Source: Oceanobacillus sp. J11TS1
GTDB lineage: Bacteria; Bacillota; Bacilli; Bacillales; Amphibacillaceae
Direction of reading: 5' to 3'
Length of the DNA: 64,000 bases
NCBI RefSeq assembly: GCF_018333215.1
Contig: NZ_BORO01000001.1
Coordinates: forward strand, 186,001 to 250,000
Shown: positions 51,838 through 62,011 of the stretch, piece after piece
Position numbering within the stretch: the stretch's first letter is position 1
Layout of the letters: every line of letters begins with the position of its first letter
Notes under the pieces: model-generated
Databases searched by the model: none
What the model was told of the DNA's origin: nothing
What the model saw: the letters and a program-made list of their open reading frames with translations, nothing else
Position numbers and translations under genes: made by a program

Positions 51838-54800
51838 TTGACTGTACGATTTATTCTCGGTAGATCAGGTACAAACAAAAGTGAGTGGATGATGAATGAT
51901 ATTGAGAATCGCTTGCGAGAAACACCTATAGGACCAGCTATTTTTTATATTGTTCCTGATCAAATGACATTTCAATTAGAAACAGCTTTGTTTAGCCGAG
52001 AGCATTTAAGTGGAAGTATTCGAGCTCAAGTAGCTAGTTTTTCACGACTTGCATGGCGCATTTTACAAGAAACAGGGGGCGGCTTAAAACCCTTTATCAG
52101 TTCTGTAGGTACACAGATGATGCTTCGGAAAATTATCTCTGAAAAAAATGGGGATTGGATGGCATTTGAAAAAGCAATTAAAAAACAGGGTTTCCTTGAT
52201 CAGTTAGAATCTGTTATTCAAGAATTTAAAAGATATGAAATTACACCAGATGCACTCCGTATGCAGCAAGATCAATTTAATAAATTTGTGCATCAGTCTC
52301 CATCTGAAAGAGGATTAGTTCGAAAACTGGATGATTTTATCTATATTTATGAGCAGCTGCTTCGGCAATTGCAGCATTCTTATATGGATAATGAAGACAG
52401 ATTACAGCTATTAAAAGAAAAAATTCCGCAAGCCAACATTTTAGAAGGGGCCCATATCTATATTGATGGATTCCATCGTTTTACACCACAAGAAATATCA
52501 GTGATTACTGAGCTAATGAAAAAATGTGCAGCTGTTCATATTGGTTTGACAGTGGATCCAAGGAATACAGAGAGCCTTCAAGAATTAGACATCTTTTATC
52601 AAACGAATCAAACTTATCAGCAATTAATAGCAACTGCAGAGGAAATCGGTGTGTCATTAGACCCAGCCGTTTATTTAGACCCATCAAAAGATCAATTTAA
52701 GAATAGAGCTTATTTTGCACATTTGGAGCAAAATTTTGATGTCCGGCCCTTACCAGAGTATCCAGAGAAGGCGCCAATTCAGATTGCTGAAGCGGTTCAC
52801 CCACGTGCAGAAGTGGAAGGTGTAGCACAGGAGATTCTTACACTTGTTCGGGATGAAGGTTATCGTTACCGTGATATTTCTATTTTGGTAAGACAATCGG
52901 ATGTATACGACGATTTAATTGAGACAATCTTTGAAGACCATGATATTCCCGTCTTTATTGATCAGAAACGTTCTATGTTACACCATCCGTTAATCGAATT
53001 AATTCGTTCTATGTTAGAAGCAGTCGAAAATGGCTGGCGTTCTGATGCAATCTTCCGTGTTTTAAAAACAGGCTTTATTCCAGCTGGTGATGAGAAATTT
53101 CCGCTAACGAGGGATGCAATTGATCAATTAGAGAATTATACCATTGAGTACGGGGTTCGTTACCGTAAACAATGGCTAGATGCTAAACCTTGGAAATTCC
53201 AGCGTTTTCGCGGGTTTGACCAAGCTGCACAGACGAATTTTGAAAGGGAAATGCAAGAAGAAATCAATCGATATCGAGATCAAGTAACTCAAGCATTACA
53301 TCCATTTGATGAGAAATTTCGTGCTGCAAACAGCGTTAAAGAACGTTGTGAGGCTATTTTTCTGTGGTTGGAAGCACTTGGTATTCCGGAAAAATTAGAA
53401 GCAATGCGAGCTTCTTTTGATGAACAAGGCTTGCCCGAAAAAGGACGAGAGCAACAGCAAGTATGGGATGCAATTGTGCAATTAATGGATGAAATGGTTG
53501 AGATTGCCGGTGATGAAGAATTAGATCTGTCCACATTTATTGCGTCTATCAATGCTGGATTTGAAGCGCTGGAATTTTCGCATGTTCCGCCAACAATGGA
53601 TCATGTTTTAGTTGGAACAATTGATCGTTCACGGATGTCTGGGGTTCGCTGTGCTTTTTTACTTGGAGTTAATGAAGGTATATGGCCAATGAAGCCGCAA
53701 ATAGATGGAATGATTGATGATGAGGAACGGGATTTACTGGAGCAAAATGGCTTGAAACTTGCTGATAACGGGAAGCGTCAGTTGCTGGATGATTGGTTTT
53801 ATATCTATTTATCATTAACTGTGGCAACAGATAGATTAATGATTAGTTATCCGATTAGTGATGAGGAAGGAAAGGCAAAAGTTCCCTCTCAAGTTATCGG
53901 CAGAATAGAAGACTTGTTTCCAGTTTGCAGAGAGCATCTTTTATTTCAAGATGTAGAAGATGCTGCTGACACAACAAGATTTATTACAACAAAAACCAAA
54001 AGCCGAGCAGCGCTGACAACACAATTTGCCCGGATGCAGCGCGGGTATGAAATAGATAATTCGTGGTTCGCGGTCTATAACTGGTATGTAAAGAACCAGC
54101 CTCCATATGGTATGACTCACCGTATTTTACAAGGCCTATTTTACAAAAATCAGCCAGAACAATTAAAAAAGGAAACTGCTAAAGAGCTCTACCCAAAACA
54201 AATTAAAGCAAGTGTCAGCCGTTTAGAATCATATTATCGTTGTTCCTATCAGCATTTTGCTCGTTATAGCTTAAACCTAAAAGAAAGACAGACTTATAAA
54301 TTGGATGCTCCGGATATTGGGCAATTGTTCCATGAAGCATTGCGTTTAATTACGGAGTGGGTTCAGAACGAAAAAACAGATTTTAAAGAGCTTACGAAGG
54401 AGTCGTCAGCGAATTATGCGCACCGGGCTATTAATAAGTTATCACCTGTATTACAGCATCAAATCTTACACAGCTCGAATCGATACACGTATATACAGCA
54501 GAAATTGGAGGAAATAATTGCCAGAGCTGCCTTTATATTAAGTGAGCAAGCCAGACAAACAGATTTTAGTCCAGTTGGTCTAGAACTTAGCTTTGGAGAA
54601 AAAGATAGCCCATTGCCACCGCTTGTTTTACCGCTTGAAAACGGGTATGAACTACTGCTGCGCGGAAGGATTGACCGTGTTGATAAAGCAGAACTTCATC
54701 AGGACTTGTATTTACGAATTATTGACTATAAATCAAGCTCACGTGCTTTAGATTTGTTAGAAGTCTATTATGGTCTCGCCTTACAAATGTTAACTTATTT

Positions 54801-55335
54801 AGATGTCGTACTGACACATTCAGAACAATGGCTAGGTCAGCAAGCTAACCCGGCAGGTGTCCTTTATTTCCACGTGCATAATCCGATGATTAACCTGGAC
54901 AATGAGAAAATAGGCAGCGATATTGAGGAGAAAATCTTTAAATCTTATAAAATGAGAGGGTTGCTCTTATCAGATGAAGAGATTGCAAAAATGATGGATG
55001 CATCTTTAGACATGGGCTCAAGTAATATTATCCCGGCAGGTTTAAAGAAGGACGGCACATTTAGGTCGAATTCCAAAATAGCTGACGAAAAAACATTTGA
55101 ACAGCTCAAAAATCATATCCATGTATTATTGCAAAAAGCGGGACTTGATATGACCTCAGGCGGCGTAGCGATTAATCCATATCTGAAAAGAGATACTGAA
55201 GCATGTACGTATTGTCCTTTTCATGCAGTTTGTCAGTTTGATCCGGCATTAGAAGGAAATCATTATAGAAAAATATCTAATATGAAGGAAGAAGAAATTA
55301 TTGAAAAGCTAAAAGGAGGGGAAATCCGTGGTTAA
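51838..55335 (+). CDS. addB: AddB, helicase-nuclease subunit
   Basis: The 1165-residue subunit of the RecBCD-equivalent AddAB complex has an inactivated-helicase fold. It also has a C-terminal RecB-type nuclease with YLRIIDYKSSSRAL near residue 965. Four cysteines for the 4Fe-4S cluster are at about 801 (YYRCSY) and 1123, 1126 and 1132 (CTYCPFHAVC). Its N-terminal nucleotide loop reads GRSGTNKSEW, with Asn where the usual glycine sits. The start is TTG 51838 after AAGGAG; the 17-codon upstream extension is unsupported. It overlaps addA by 8 bases. Confidence 0.94.
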   Translation: MTVRFILGRSGTNKSEWMMNDIENRLRETPIGPAIFYIVPDQMTFQLETALFSREHLSGSIRAQVASFSRLAWRILQETGGGLKPFISSVGTQMMLRKIISEKNGDWMAFEKAIKKQGFLDQLESVIQEFKRYEITPDALRMQQDQFNKFVHQSPSERGLVRKLDDFIYIYEQLLRQLQHSYMDNEDRLQLLKEKIPQANILEGAHIYIDGFHRFTPQEISVITELMKKCAAVHIGLTVDPRNTESLQELDIFYQTNQTYQQLIATAEEIGVSLDPAVYLDPSKDQFKNRAYFAHLEQNFDVRPLPEYPEKAPIQIAEAVHPRAEVEGVAQEILTLVRDEGYRYRDISILVRQSDVYDDLIETIFEDHDIPVFIDQKRSMLHHPLIELIRSMLEAVENGWRSDAIFRVLKTGFIPAGDEKFPLTRDAIDQLENYTIEYGVRYRKQWLDAKPWKFQRFRGFDQAAQTNFEREMQEEINRYRDQVTQALHPFDEKFRAANSVKERCEAIFLWLEALGIPEKLEAMRASFDEQGLPEKGREQQQVWDAIVQLMDEMVEIAGDEELDLSTFIASINAGFEALEFSHVPPTMDHVLVGTIDRSRMSGVRCAFLLGVNEGIWPMKPQIDGMIDDEERDLLEQNGLKLADNGKRQLLDDWFYIYLSLTVATDRLMISYPISDEEGKAKVPSQVIGRIEDLFPVCREHLLFQDVEDAADTTRFITTKTKSRAALTTQFARMQRGYEIDNSWFAVYNWYVKNQPPYGMTHRILQGLFYKNQPEQLKKETAKELYPKQIKASVSRLESYYRCSYQHFARYSLNLKERQTYKLDAPDIGQLFHEALRLITEWVQNEKTDFKELTKESSANYAHRAINKLSPVLQHQILHSSNRYTYIQQKLEEIIARAAFILSEQARQTDFSPVGLELSFGEKDSPLPPLVLPLENGYELLLRGRIDRVDKAELHQDLYLRIIDYKSSSRALDLLEVYYGLALQMLTYLDVVLTHSEQWLGQQANPAGVLYFHVHNPMINLDNEKIGSDIEEKIFKSYKMRGLLLSDEEIAKMMDASLDMGSSNIIPAGLKKDGTFRSNSKIADEKTFEQLKNHIHVLLQKAGLDMTSGGVAINPYLKRDTEACTYCPFHAVCQFDPALEGNHYRKISNMKEEEIIEKLKGGEIRG

Positions 55336-58300
55336 ATGGACAAAAGAGCAAGAGCAAGCAATTTATCAAAGCGGTACAGATATCCTTGTAGCTGCTGCAG
55401 CAGGTTCTGGAAAAACAGCAGTCCTCGTGGAGCGAATAATCCAGAAGCTGCTAAAAGAGGAGGATGCTATTAATATTGACGAATTGTTGGTTGTTACATT
55501 TACGAATGCCGCAGCTCAAGAAATGCGTGCGAGGGTTGGAGCAGCATTAGAAAAAGCATTAGCAGAAAAACCTGGATCTCTCCATTTGAAAAAACAGTTA
55601 TCTCTACTACAAAGAGCATCAATATCTACATTGCACTCTTTTTGTCTAGACATTGTCCGAAAAAATGCGTATATGATAGATTTAGATCCTTCCTTTCGCA
55701 TTGCGGATGAAGTAGAAATGGATATGATAAAGCGAGAGGTATTAGACGAACTGCTGGAAGGCTGGTACGACGATTCGAATGAGGAACAAGAACAGTTCTT
55801 TGAAGTAGTTAATCGATTTTCAAATGATAGAAGTGATAGAGATGTAGAAGAACTTATATTAAAAGTAGCCAATTTTGCAGTTCAACATCCGATGCCTCAC
55901 GAATGGCTGCATCAACTAATCACCAATTATGAAATAGAGGAAGATTGGAAGGAAGAAACAATCCCTTGGTTAACGGAAGTGAAAGAGGAGATTACCAACC
56001 AATTGGAGGCAATGAAACAAGATAATGCTTTAGCTATTGCTTTGGCGAGGGAGCCTGATGGGCCTTATCATTATCTAGATGCTTTGCAAAAAGATACAGA
56101 AATACTTGAAACTGCTGTAGACAAAATAAAGCATTGGGATGAATTACAACAATTTGTACATGATTCTAAATTTGCAGCATTATCCAGGAAAAAAGTAGAG
56201 GACAATCCAGAAAAACGTGAACAAGTGAAAGCCTTTCGGAAAAAGGTGAAAGACAGATGGGACAAAATGAAAGAAAAATGGTTTGTCCGCAGTTTAGCTG
56301 CTCATATCCAGGATATGCAACAAATGGCTCCCGTTCTAAAGCAGTTAGTCTCCATGGTGGAAGACTATATGAATAAGTTTCAAAATCGAAAAAAGGAGCA
56401 GGCTATCGTTGATTTTAATGATTTAGAGCATTATTGCCTGCAAATTTTATCAGAAACCAACCAAGAGGAAGATACCGTACAAGCATCATCTATTGCTTTA
56501 CAGCTTCAAAAGCAATTTAAAGAAGTGCTTGTCGATGAGTATCAGGATACGAACCTTGTGCAAGAGAGCATCTTACAATTCGTTCGTAATTCTGAGAATA
56601 ATGGGAACATGTTCATGGTTGGTGATGTCAAGCAAAGTATTTATGGATTTCGCCATGCAGAGCCATCCTTATTTATTCAAAAGTATAAACAGTTTGCTGC
56701 AATCGATTATCCGGCAGAACGAATCGATTTAAATCGTAACTTCCGAAGCAGAAAAGAAGTACTGATAGGTGCGAACTATTTATTCCGTCAGCTTTTTGAT
56801 GAAAAGGTTGGCGATATTGAATATGATCAGGATGCAGAACTTATTTATGGGAATCGAATGTATGATGATTTTCCGCTAGAATCAAATCCGGAACTATTGC
56901 TGATTGATTTACCGCAACAGCAGAAGTCCGAAGATGCAGAAGAGACGGAAGAAGATTTAGAAAAAGCACAAATTGAAGCAAGGGCGTATGCGAAAAAAAT
57001 ACAGCAATGGATAGGCGGAGCAGGAAAAGAGAAGCCGATGCAAGTGGTAGATAAAGGTACAGGGCAGGAGAGAAATCTTATGTACCGTGATATTGTTATC
57101 CTGATGCGTTCCATGACATGGGCTCCCGCCATTATGGACGAACTGAAGAAGCAAGGTATCCCTGTCTATGCAGAACTAACCTCAGGATACTTTGAAGCAA
57201 TTGAAATCAGGATAATGATTAGTTTATTAAAGGTAATTGACAATCCGCGACAAGACATTCCATTAGCGGCTGTGTTACGGTCTCCTATTGTAGGATTAAA
57301 GGAAAATGACTTAGCAACAATTCGCTTAGCTAATCGGCACGGGAACTTTTATGATGCTCTCGTAGCATATATGCAAAAAGAAAAAAATCAGGTCACAGAG
57401 CATTTAAAGGAATTTAAAACACTTTTAGATAAATTAAGGGTATCTGCTCAGCAAGGGGCGCTATCAGAATTGATATGGCAAATCTACCGTGAAACAGGAT
57501 ATTATGATTTTGTTGGCGGGATTCCTGGTGGTAAGCAGCGCCAAGCGAACTTACGAGCGCTATATGATCGCGCAAGGAGCTATGAGGAAACTTCTTTTCG
57601 CGGTTTATACCGATTCTTACGATTTATCGAACGAATGGAAGAGGAACAAAAGGATTTAGGTGCCGCACGTGCTTTAAGTGAACAAGAAGATGTCGTTCGA
57701 ATAATGACAATTCATAAAAGTAAAGGTCTTGAATTCCCAGTAGTTATCCTCGGTGGTATCGATAAAGAGTTTAATTTAAGAAGCCTGAATGAAAAATATC
57801 TACTTCATAAAGATTTAGGATTTGCTAGTAAATTTATTGATCCGGAGAAGCGAATTCAATATTCCACTTTATTTTATAATGCAATGAGAGAGAGAATTAG
57901 GCGAGAACAGTTATCCGAGGAAATTCGTTTATTATACGTCGCATTAACACGTGCGGAAGAAAAACTGCTGATGGTAGGAACAGTCAATTCCATGGATAAA
58001 CGAAAAGCAGCATGGTCATGGCTTTCTAATCATGCTGATTGGGTGTTACCAGGATATTTTCGGATCGGGGCAAAGAATTATTTAGATTGGATCGGTCCTG
58101 CACTTCTCCGCCATCATCAAGTAGAAGTCTTGCGAGAAGAAGAACTCGGCAGCATGGTGTCCCCAGAAATTAGGAAGGATCCATCAAGCTGGGACGTACA
58201 GATTCATTTGGCGCACGATATTGCGATGCAAGAAAATGCAAGGCAGCTTAAACAAGATACCTTAAATGAACAGATTAGGAATTGGGAGCAGGTAGAGCAA

Positions 58301-59044
58301 ACGGATAAAGATTTGGATACCTGGGTTGAGAAGCGCTTCTCCTACCAATATCCATTTAAACAAGCCGTCCAATCACGTGCGAAACAGTCCGTAACAGAGT
58401 TAAAACGTCAGCAAGAACAAAAAGATGCATACAGTGATGAAATGATGATTCCCAAATCTGCAACACGCCCAATTGCAACACGGCCGAGATTTATGCAAGT
58501 TGAAAAGAAATTAACGCCTGCAGAAAAGGGGACTGCACTTCATACAGTCATGCAGCATCTTCCTTTGAAAAAATCATTATCCAAAGAGGAAGTGGAAGAA
58601 TTTATTGAAAAGCTGGTGCAAGAGGAAAAAATAACAGCACCAGAAGCTGAAAGTGTCTCTGTTTCGGCGATTGTGGCATTTTTAGAATCGTCCATTGCAC
58701 AGCTGATTTTTAAAGAGAAAAAAGTATTTAAAGAGGTGCCGTTCAGTCTGATGCTGCCAGCAGAAAAAGTATATGCAAATTGGCAAGATCCTGCAAAAGA
58801 AAAGGTATTAATCCAAGGTGTTATTGATTGTATTATTCCTTCCCAAGAAGGCTGGATTATCCTTGACTACAAAACAGATAGGATAACAGAAGAAATCACA
58901 GATAAATTAGAAGAAAAACTAAAGAAACGATATAAGACACAGCTTGATCTTTATCGATATGCGATTGAAGAAATCTGGAAGCAGCCTGTTACGGAAACGT
59001 ATCTTTACTTCTTTTCTAAAAGGCTTCTTATCAAAGGAGAATAA
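55328..59044 (+). CDS. addA: AddA, helicase-nuclease subunit
   Basis: The 1238-residue UvrD-type helicase and nuclease has Walker A AAAGSGKTAVLV at residues 23-34, motif II DEYQDTN near 400, motif III GDVKQSIYGFR near 437, motif V/VI IHKSKGLEFPV near 795 and VALTRAEEK near 873, and the RecB-family nuclease motif LDYKTDRI near 1178. With AddB it resects double-strand breaks up to Chi for recombination. GTG is the start, behind GGAGGGG. In B. subtilis sbcDC follow addA; here they do not. Confidence 0.96.
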   Translation: MVKWTKEQEQAIYQSGTDILVAAAAGSGKTAVLVERIIQKLLKEEDAINIDELLVVTFTNAAAQEMRARVGAALEKALAEKPGSLHLKKQLSLLQRASISTLHSFCLDIVRKNAYMIDLDPSFRIADEVEMDMIKREVLDELLEGWYDDSNEEQEQFFEVVNRFSNDRSDRDVEELILKVANFAVQHPMPHEWLHQLITNYEIEEDWKEETIPWLTEVKEEITNQLEAMKQDNALAIALAREPDGPYHYLDALQKDTEILETAVDKIKHWDELQQFVHDSKFAALSRKKVEDNPEKREQVKAFRKKVKDRWDKMKEKWFVRSLAAHIQDMQQMAPVLKQLVSMVEDYMNKFQNRKKEQAIVDFNDLEHYCLQILSETNQEEDTVQASSIALQLQKQFKEVLVDEYQDTNLVQESILQFVRNSENNGNMFMVGDVKQSIYGFRHAEPSLFIQKYKQFAAIDYPAERIDLNRNFRSRKEVLIGANYLFRQLFDEKVGDIEYDQDAELIYGNRMYDDFPLESNPELLLIDLPQQQKSEDAEETEEDLEKAQIEARAYAKKIQQWIGGAGKEKPMQVVDKGTGQERNLMYRDIVILMRSMTWAPAIMDELKKQGIPVYAELTSGYFEAIEIRIMISLLKVIDNPRQDIPLAAVLRSPIVGLKENDLATIRLANRHGNFYDALVAYMQKEKNQVTEHLKEFKTLLDKLRVSAQQGALSELIWQIYRETGYYDFVGGIPGGKQRQANLRALYDRARSYEETSFRGLYRFLRFIERMEEEQKDLGAARALSEQEDVVRIMTIHKSKGLEFPVVILGGIDKEFNLRSLNEKYLLHKDLGFASKFIDPEKRIQYSTLFYNAMRERIRREQLSEEIRLLYVALTRAEEKLLMVGTVNSMDKRKAAWSWLSNHADWVLPGYFRIGAKNYLDWIGPALLRHHQVEVLREEELGSMVSPEIRKDPSSWDVQIHLAHDIAMQENARQLKQDTLNEQIRNWEQVEQTDKDLDTWVEKRFSYQYPFKQAVQSRAKQSVTELKRQQEQKDAYSDEMMIPKSATRPIATRPRFMQVEKKLTPAEKGTALHTVMQHLPLKKSLSKEEVEEFIEKLVQEEKITAPEAESVSVSAIVAFLESSIAQLIFKEKKVFKEVPFSLMLPAEKVYANWQDPAKEKVLIQGVIDCIIPSQEGWIILDYKTDRITEEITDKLEEKLKKRYKTQLDLYRYAIEEIWKQPVTETYLYFFSKRLLIKGE

Positions 59045-59046
59045 TA

Positions 59047-60204
59047 GTGCAGCCATATCAAGTAAATAAACGATTAGAATGGATTGATGCAGCAAGGGGC
59101 TTTGCAATTTTAGGGATATTTATGGTGAATATCGGAGCATTTTCTGCTCCTTATTTTCTCTACGGTGGAGCCGAAGAGGCTTGGACATCTACAATCAATC
59201 AGTTTAGTTTAATCGTTGTTGATATTTTCTTCCAGGCCAGCTTTTATACTTTATTTTCAATACTTTTTGGATTTGGAATCCAAATTCAAAAAGATAGCTT
59301 AGATAAAAAGGATATATCACCATATGCTTTTTTCGGGCGCAGATTAGGTACACTGATTATTTTTGGAATGATTCACGCTTTTGCAATTTGGTATGGAGAT
59401 ATTCTGTTAACCTATGGAACGATGGGATTTTTACTGCTGTTATTCTTGTATAGAGAAGATAAGGTCTTGATCGGATGGGCAGCTGGTTTATTGGGGATTT
59501 CAACGCTTGTTTTCACAAGTCTGCAGTATCTAGCGCGGGACTTTATCGCTTTTAGTTATTCAGCGGAAATAGAGCAAGCTTTTCAGAGCTATCGTTCCAA
59601 TGATTTATCCGCAATTCTATCGCAAAACTATCAAGATTGGCAGTTATCAAGTGGTATTATAAGCTTCTTTATATACCCTTTTATTTTTCTCCCCTTGTTT
59701 TTGTTTGGGATGTACCTGGCAAGAAAGCGGTGGTTTCATGATCCCCTTTCTTATAAGCCAATATTGAAAAAGATGTGGGCTATTACACTGGTTGTATTTA
59801 TTCTGTTTAAGATCGGACCTTATGCATTTGGCAATCCGCTCTGGTTCAGTCTAGCACAGGATAATATTGGAGGAACCGCATCCGCATTATTTTATTTAAC
59901 GTCTATTACATTGTTGTGGCAAAAGGGTTTCTTTCAAAAAATACTTCGCCTGCTGACACCAATTGGAAAAATGGCACTAACCAATTATTTATTGCAATCC
60001 ATTATTTCTTTCTGGGTCTTTTATGGAGTTGGCCTCGGGCTATACGGAGAAATTCGTCCGATCATGCAAATTGGGATTGCTTTTATTATATTCTGTCTGC
60101 AAATTATCGGAAGCAAAATTTGGCTTCAGTATTTTCGGTTTGGCCCAGTTGAGTGGTTATGGAGATCGATTACCTACAAGAAAATGCAGCCAATCAAACA
60201 CTAA
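59047..60204 (+). CDS. DUF418 (YeiB-family) membrane protein
   Basis: The 385-residue protein has about nine or ten membrane segments. It begins RLEWIDAARGFAILGIFMVN (residues 9-28), the typical DUF418/YeiB start, with the late SPLGKMALTNYLLQS-like block (IGKMALTNYLLQSIISFW near 309). The fold is related to acyltransferase-3 membrane proteins, but the function is unknown. It starts at GTG 2 bases after addA, behind AAAGGAG, so it may be read through from addBA. Confidence 0.88.
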   Translation: MQPYQVNKRLEWIDAARGFAILGIFMVNIGAFSAPYFLYGGAEEAWTSTINQFSLIVVDIFFQASFYTLFSILFGFGIQIQKDSLDKKDISPYAFFGRRLGTLIIFGMIHAFAIWYGDILLTYGTMGFLLLLFLYREDKVLIGWAAGLLGISTLVFTSLQYLARDFIAFSYSAEIEQAFQSYRSNDLSAILSQNYQDWQLSSGIISFFIYPFIFLPLFLFGMYLARKRWFHDPLSYKPILKKMWAITLVVFILFKIGPYAFGNPLWFSLAQDNIGGTASALFYLTSITLLWQKGFFQKILRLLTPIGKMALTNYLLQSIISFWVFYGVGLGLYGEIRPIMQIGIAFIIFCLQIIGSKIWLQYFRFGPVEWLWRSITYKKMQPIKH

Positions 60205-60356
60205 TCATGGCAATTTGTTGACGAATGGGCATTATAATGTAATCTTGGAAAAGAAAATGTTATGATACGGTAGTAAACGAAAATATCAGTCATTTTTTGT
60301 TAATTGAGGAAAATGATTATGGTGAATCTATTTGAAAAGAGAAGGAGGGAATGTAA

Positions 60357-60734
60357 ATGGGAGAAACACATATGCATATTACATCTTGGGTACTAGGGCT
60401 TGTTCTTTTTGTGGTTACTTTCATTTTATACAAAAAAGGAAGCGAGAAGCCCGCAACAATTGTCCACATGATTTTACGACTTGTATATTTATTTATCATC
60501 ATTACCGGCGGTTTATTAACCTGGAATTATATTCAAGGTTATTCGATGCCAACTCTTGGTGAAGCGATTGTAAAAGCACTTGCTGGTCTTTGGATTGTTG
60601 TTTCAATGGAGGGAATTTTAGTTTCCTCGAAAAAAGGAAAGCCGGCTAAAGGAAAATGGATTCAATTTTTCATTGCGCTTATCATTGTAATCATCTTAGG
60701 CTTTTTCCGCCTGCCGATGGGATTTTTGTTCTAA
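60357..60734 (+). CDS. yisL: YisL-family (DUF1516) membrane protein
   Basis: The 125-residue protein has four membrane segments (residues about 9-25, 38-57, 70-90 and 102-120) and matches YisL in layout, including HMHITSWVLGLVLFVVTF near residues 5-22 and RLPMGFLF at the end. The function is unknown. GAAGGAGGG precedes the ATG. Confidence 0.85.
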   Translation: MGETHMHITSWVLGLVLFVVTFILYKKGSEKPATIVHMILRLVYLFIIITGGLLTWNYIQGYSMPTLGEAIVKALAGLWIVVSMEGILVSSKKGKPAKGKWIQFFIALIIVIILGFFRLPMGFLF

Positions 60735-60818
60735 TTGGTGAAACGGCATTTCTTAAAGGCTCTAATGTTTTAAGATAACCTATGCCATTAAAACGATGGT
60801 TTCCCAATACATACGGGA

Positions 60819-60857
60819 GAAAAAGTGTCTCGGTCATTTGACTGGGGCACTTTTTTA
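60819..60857 (+). terminator. Terminator downstream of yisL
   Basis: The arms AAAAAGTGTCTCGGTC and GACTGGGGCACTTTTTT pair with minor mismatches. It lies in the 313-base gap before murR, which otherwise shows only a TATACT -10 candidate near 60997-61003. Confidence 0.8.
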
Positions 60858-61047
60858 ATCCAAAAAATGCAATAATGCCCGAAATGCTCTGCCATTCATT
60901 GTGAAGTAACAAAAACTAATCACATGCCTTACCATTCAAGTATTCTGCAGCCCATATGCTATGTCATTTAATTGGAACACCTTCCTGGTTTTTGCTATAC
61001 TGATAAAAAATATAAGCAAACTTGGCAAGAGAACAGGAGACATGGAC

Positions 61048-61899
61048 ATGGCAACCACCTTATTAACTAGAATTAGCGAAAGACTTCCTCAATTTTCAAA
61101 AACAGAACAAAAAATCTCTGCCTACATATTGAAACATGCAGAGTTAATCCCAAATATGACAACAAAAGAGCTGGCAAATAAGGCAGATGTAAGTGAAGCA
61201 AGTGTGATCCGGTTTTCCAAGACGATTGGAATAGGGAGCTTTAAAACATTTAAAATTGCCTTAGCCCAAGAGTTGGCTGTTCAGGAAGCGTATATTACGG
61301 ACTTTTCGATTTTACAAAAGAAGGACTCGCCGTATGAAATGTTACAAAAGGTAGTTCATGTAAATAAAAATGCGATTGAGCTAATAATGGAATCCTTAGA
61401 TAAAAAACAATTGGACGATGCAGTCATGGCGTTGAAAAATGCGCGGAAAATTATATTTTATGGAGTTGGCGGATCATCCATTGCAGCTATGGATGCACTA
61501 TATAAATTTACAAAGCTCGGATTTCAAGTGGAGTTTAATTTAGATTTCCATTACATGCTGTCAAAAATTCCGCATTTAAATAGCGAGGATGTTTTTGTTG
61601 CTATCAGCATGTCAGGGCGGACAAATGATGTCTTAGACTTAGCGCGGTTGTCTCAGGAAAAGGGTGCTAGGGTTATAGCCATTACGAATATAAATAAATC
61701 ACCACTTTATAGAGAGGCAGATATTCGGTTAGCGACTCCCCATGTAGAGCAAGACTTCCGTATTGGGAGCATTACATCAAGGATGACGCAGCTGACAATT
61801 GTAGACAGCCTGTACATTAGTATTTTTAATATCATTGGAGAGAATGTACTAGATGAATATCAAGAAGCAAGGGGGCATGTTGTTAAATTAAGAAGGTAG
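61048..61899 (+). CDS. murR: RpiR-family regulator MurR
   Basis: The 283-residue protein has an N-terminal RpiR HTH (residues 1-77, with MTTKELANKADVSEASVIRFSKTIGI as helix-turn-helix features) and a C-terminal SIS sugar-phosphate domain (residues about 120-250, with VGGSSIAAMDALYKF and AISMSGRTNDVLDL). Adjacent murQ and murP identify it as the MurNAc-6-phosphate-responsive regulator. I start at ATG 61048, 8 bases after AGGAG. A small hairpin AGAAG/CTTCT with a T-run closes the gene. Confidence 0.88.
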   Translation: MATTLLTRISERLPQFSKTEQKISAYILKHAELIPNMTTKELANKADVSEASVIRFSKTIGIGSFKTFKIALAQELAVQEAYITDFSILQKKDSPYEMLQKVVHVNKNAIELIMESLDKKQLDDAVMALKNARKIIFYGVGGSSIAAMDALYKFTKLGFQVEFNLDFHYMLSKIPHLNSEDVFVAISMSGRTNDVLDLARLSQEKGARVIAITNINKSPLYREADIRLATPHVEQDFRIGSITSRMTQLTIVDSLYISIFNIIGENVLDEYQEARGHVVKLRR

Positions 61900-61917
61900 C
61901 TTCTTTTTTCACTAAAA

Positions 61918-61932
61918 TGAAATTTAATTTCA
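61918..61932. promoter_or_regulatory. Palindromic operator candidate upstream of murQ
   Basis: TGAAATTTAATTTCA is a perfect 7-1-7 palindrome just upstream of the murQP promoter. It is a plausible MurR or other repressor site; the role is inferred from position and symmetry alone. Confidence 0.45.
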
Positions 61933-61950
61933 CTTATTTCAAAGATAATA

Positions 61951-61980
61951 TTGACTTTTAATTTCGCAAATGGGTAAAAT
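61951..61980 (+). promoter_or_regulatory. murQP promoter
   Basis: TTGACT (61951-61956) and TAAAAT (61975-61980) are separated by 18 bases. It starts transcription about 25 bases before the murQ ATG, separate from murR. Confidence 0.65.
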
Positions 61981-62011
61981 GAAGGTGGAAGAAGCAGAGG
62001 AGGCTGATAGA

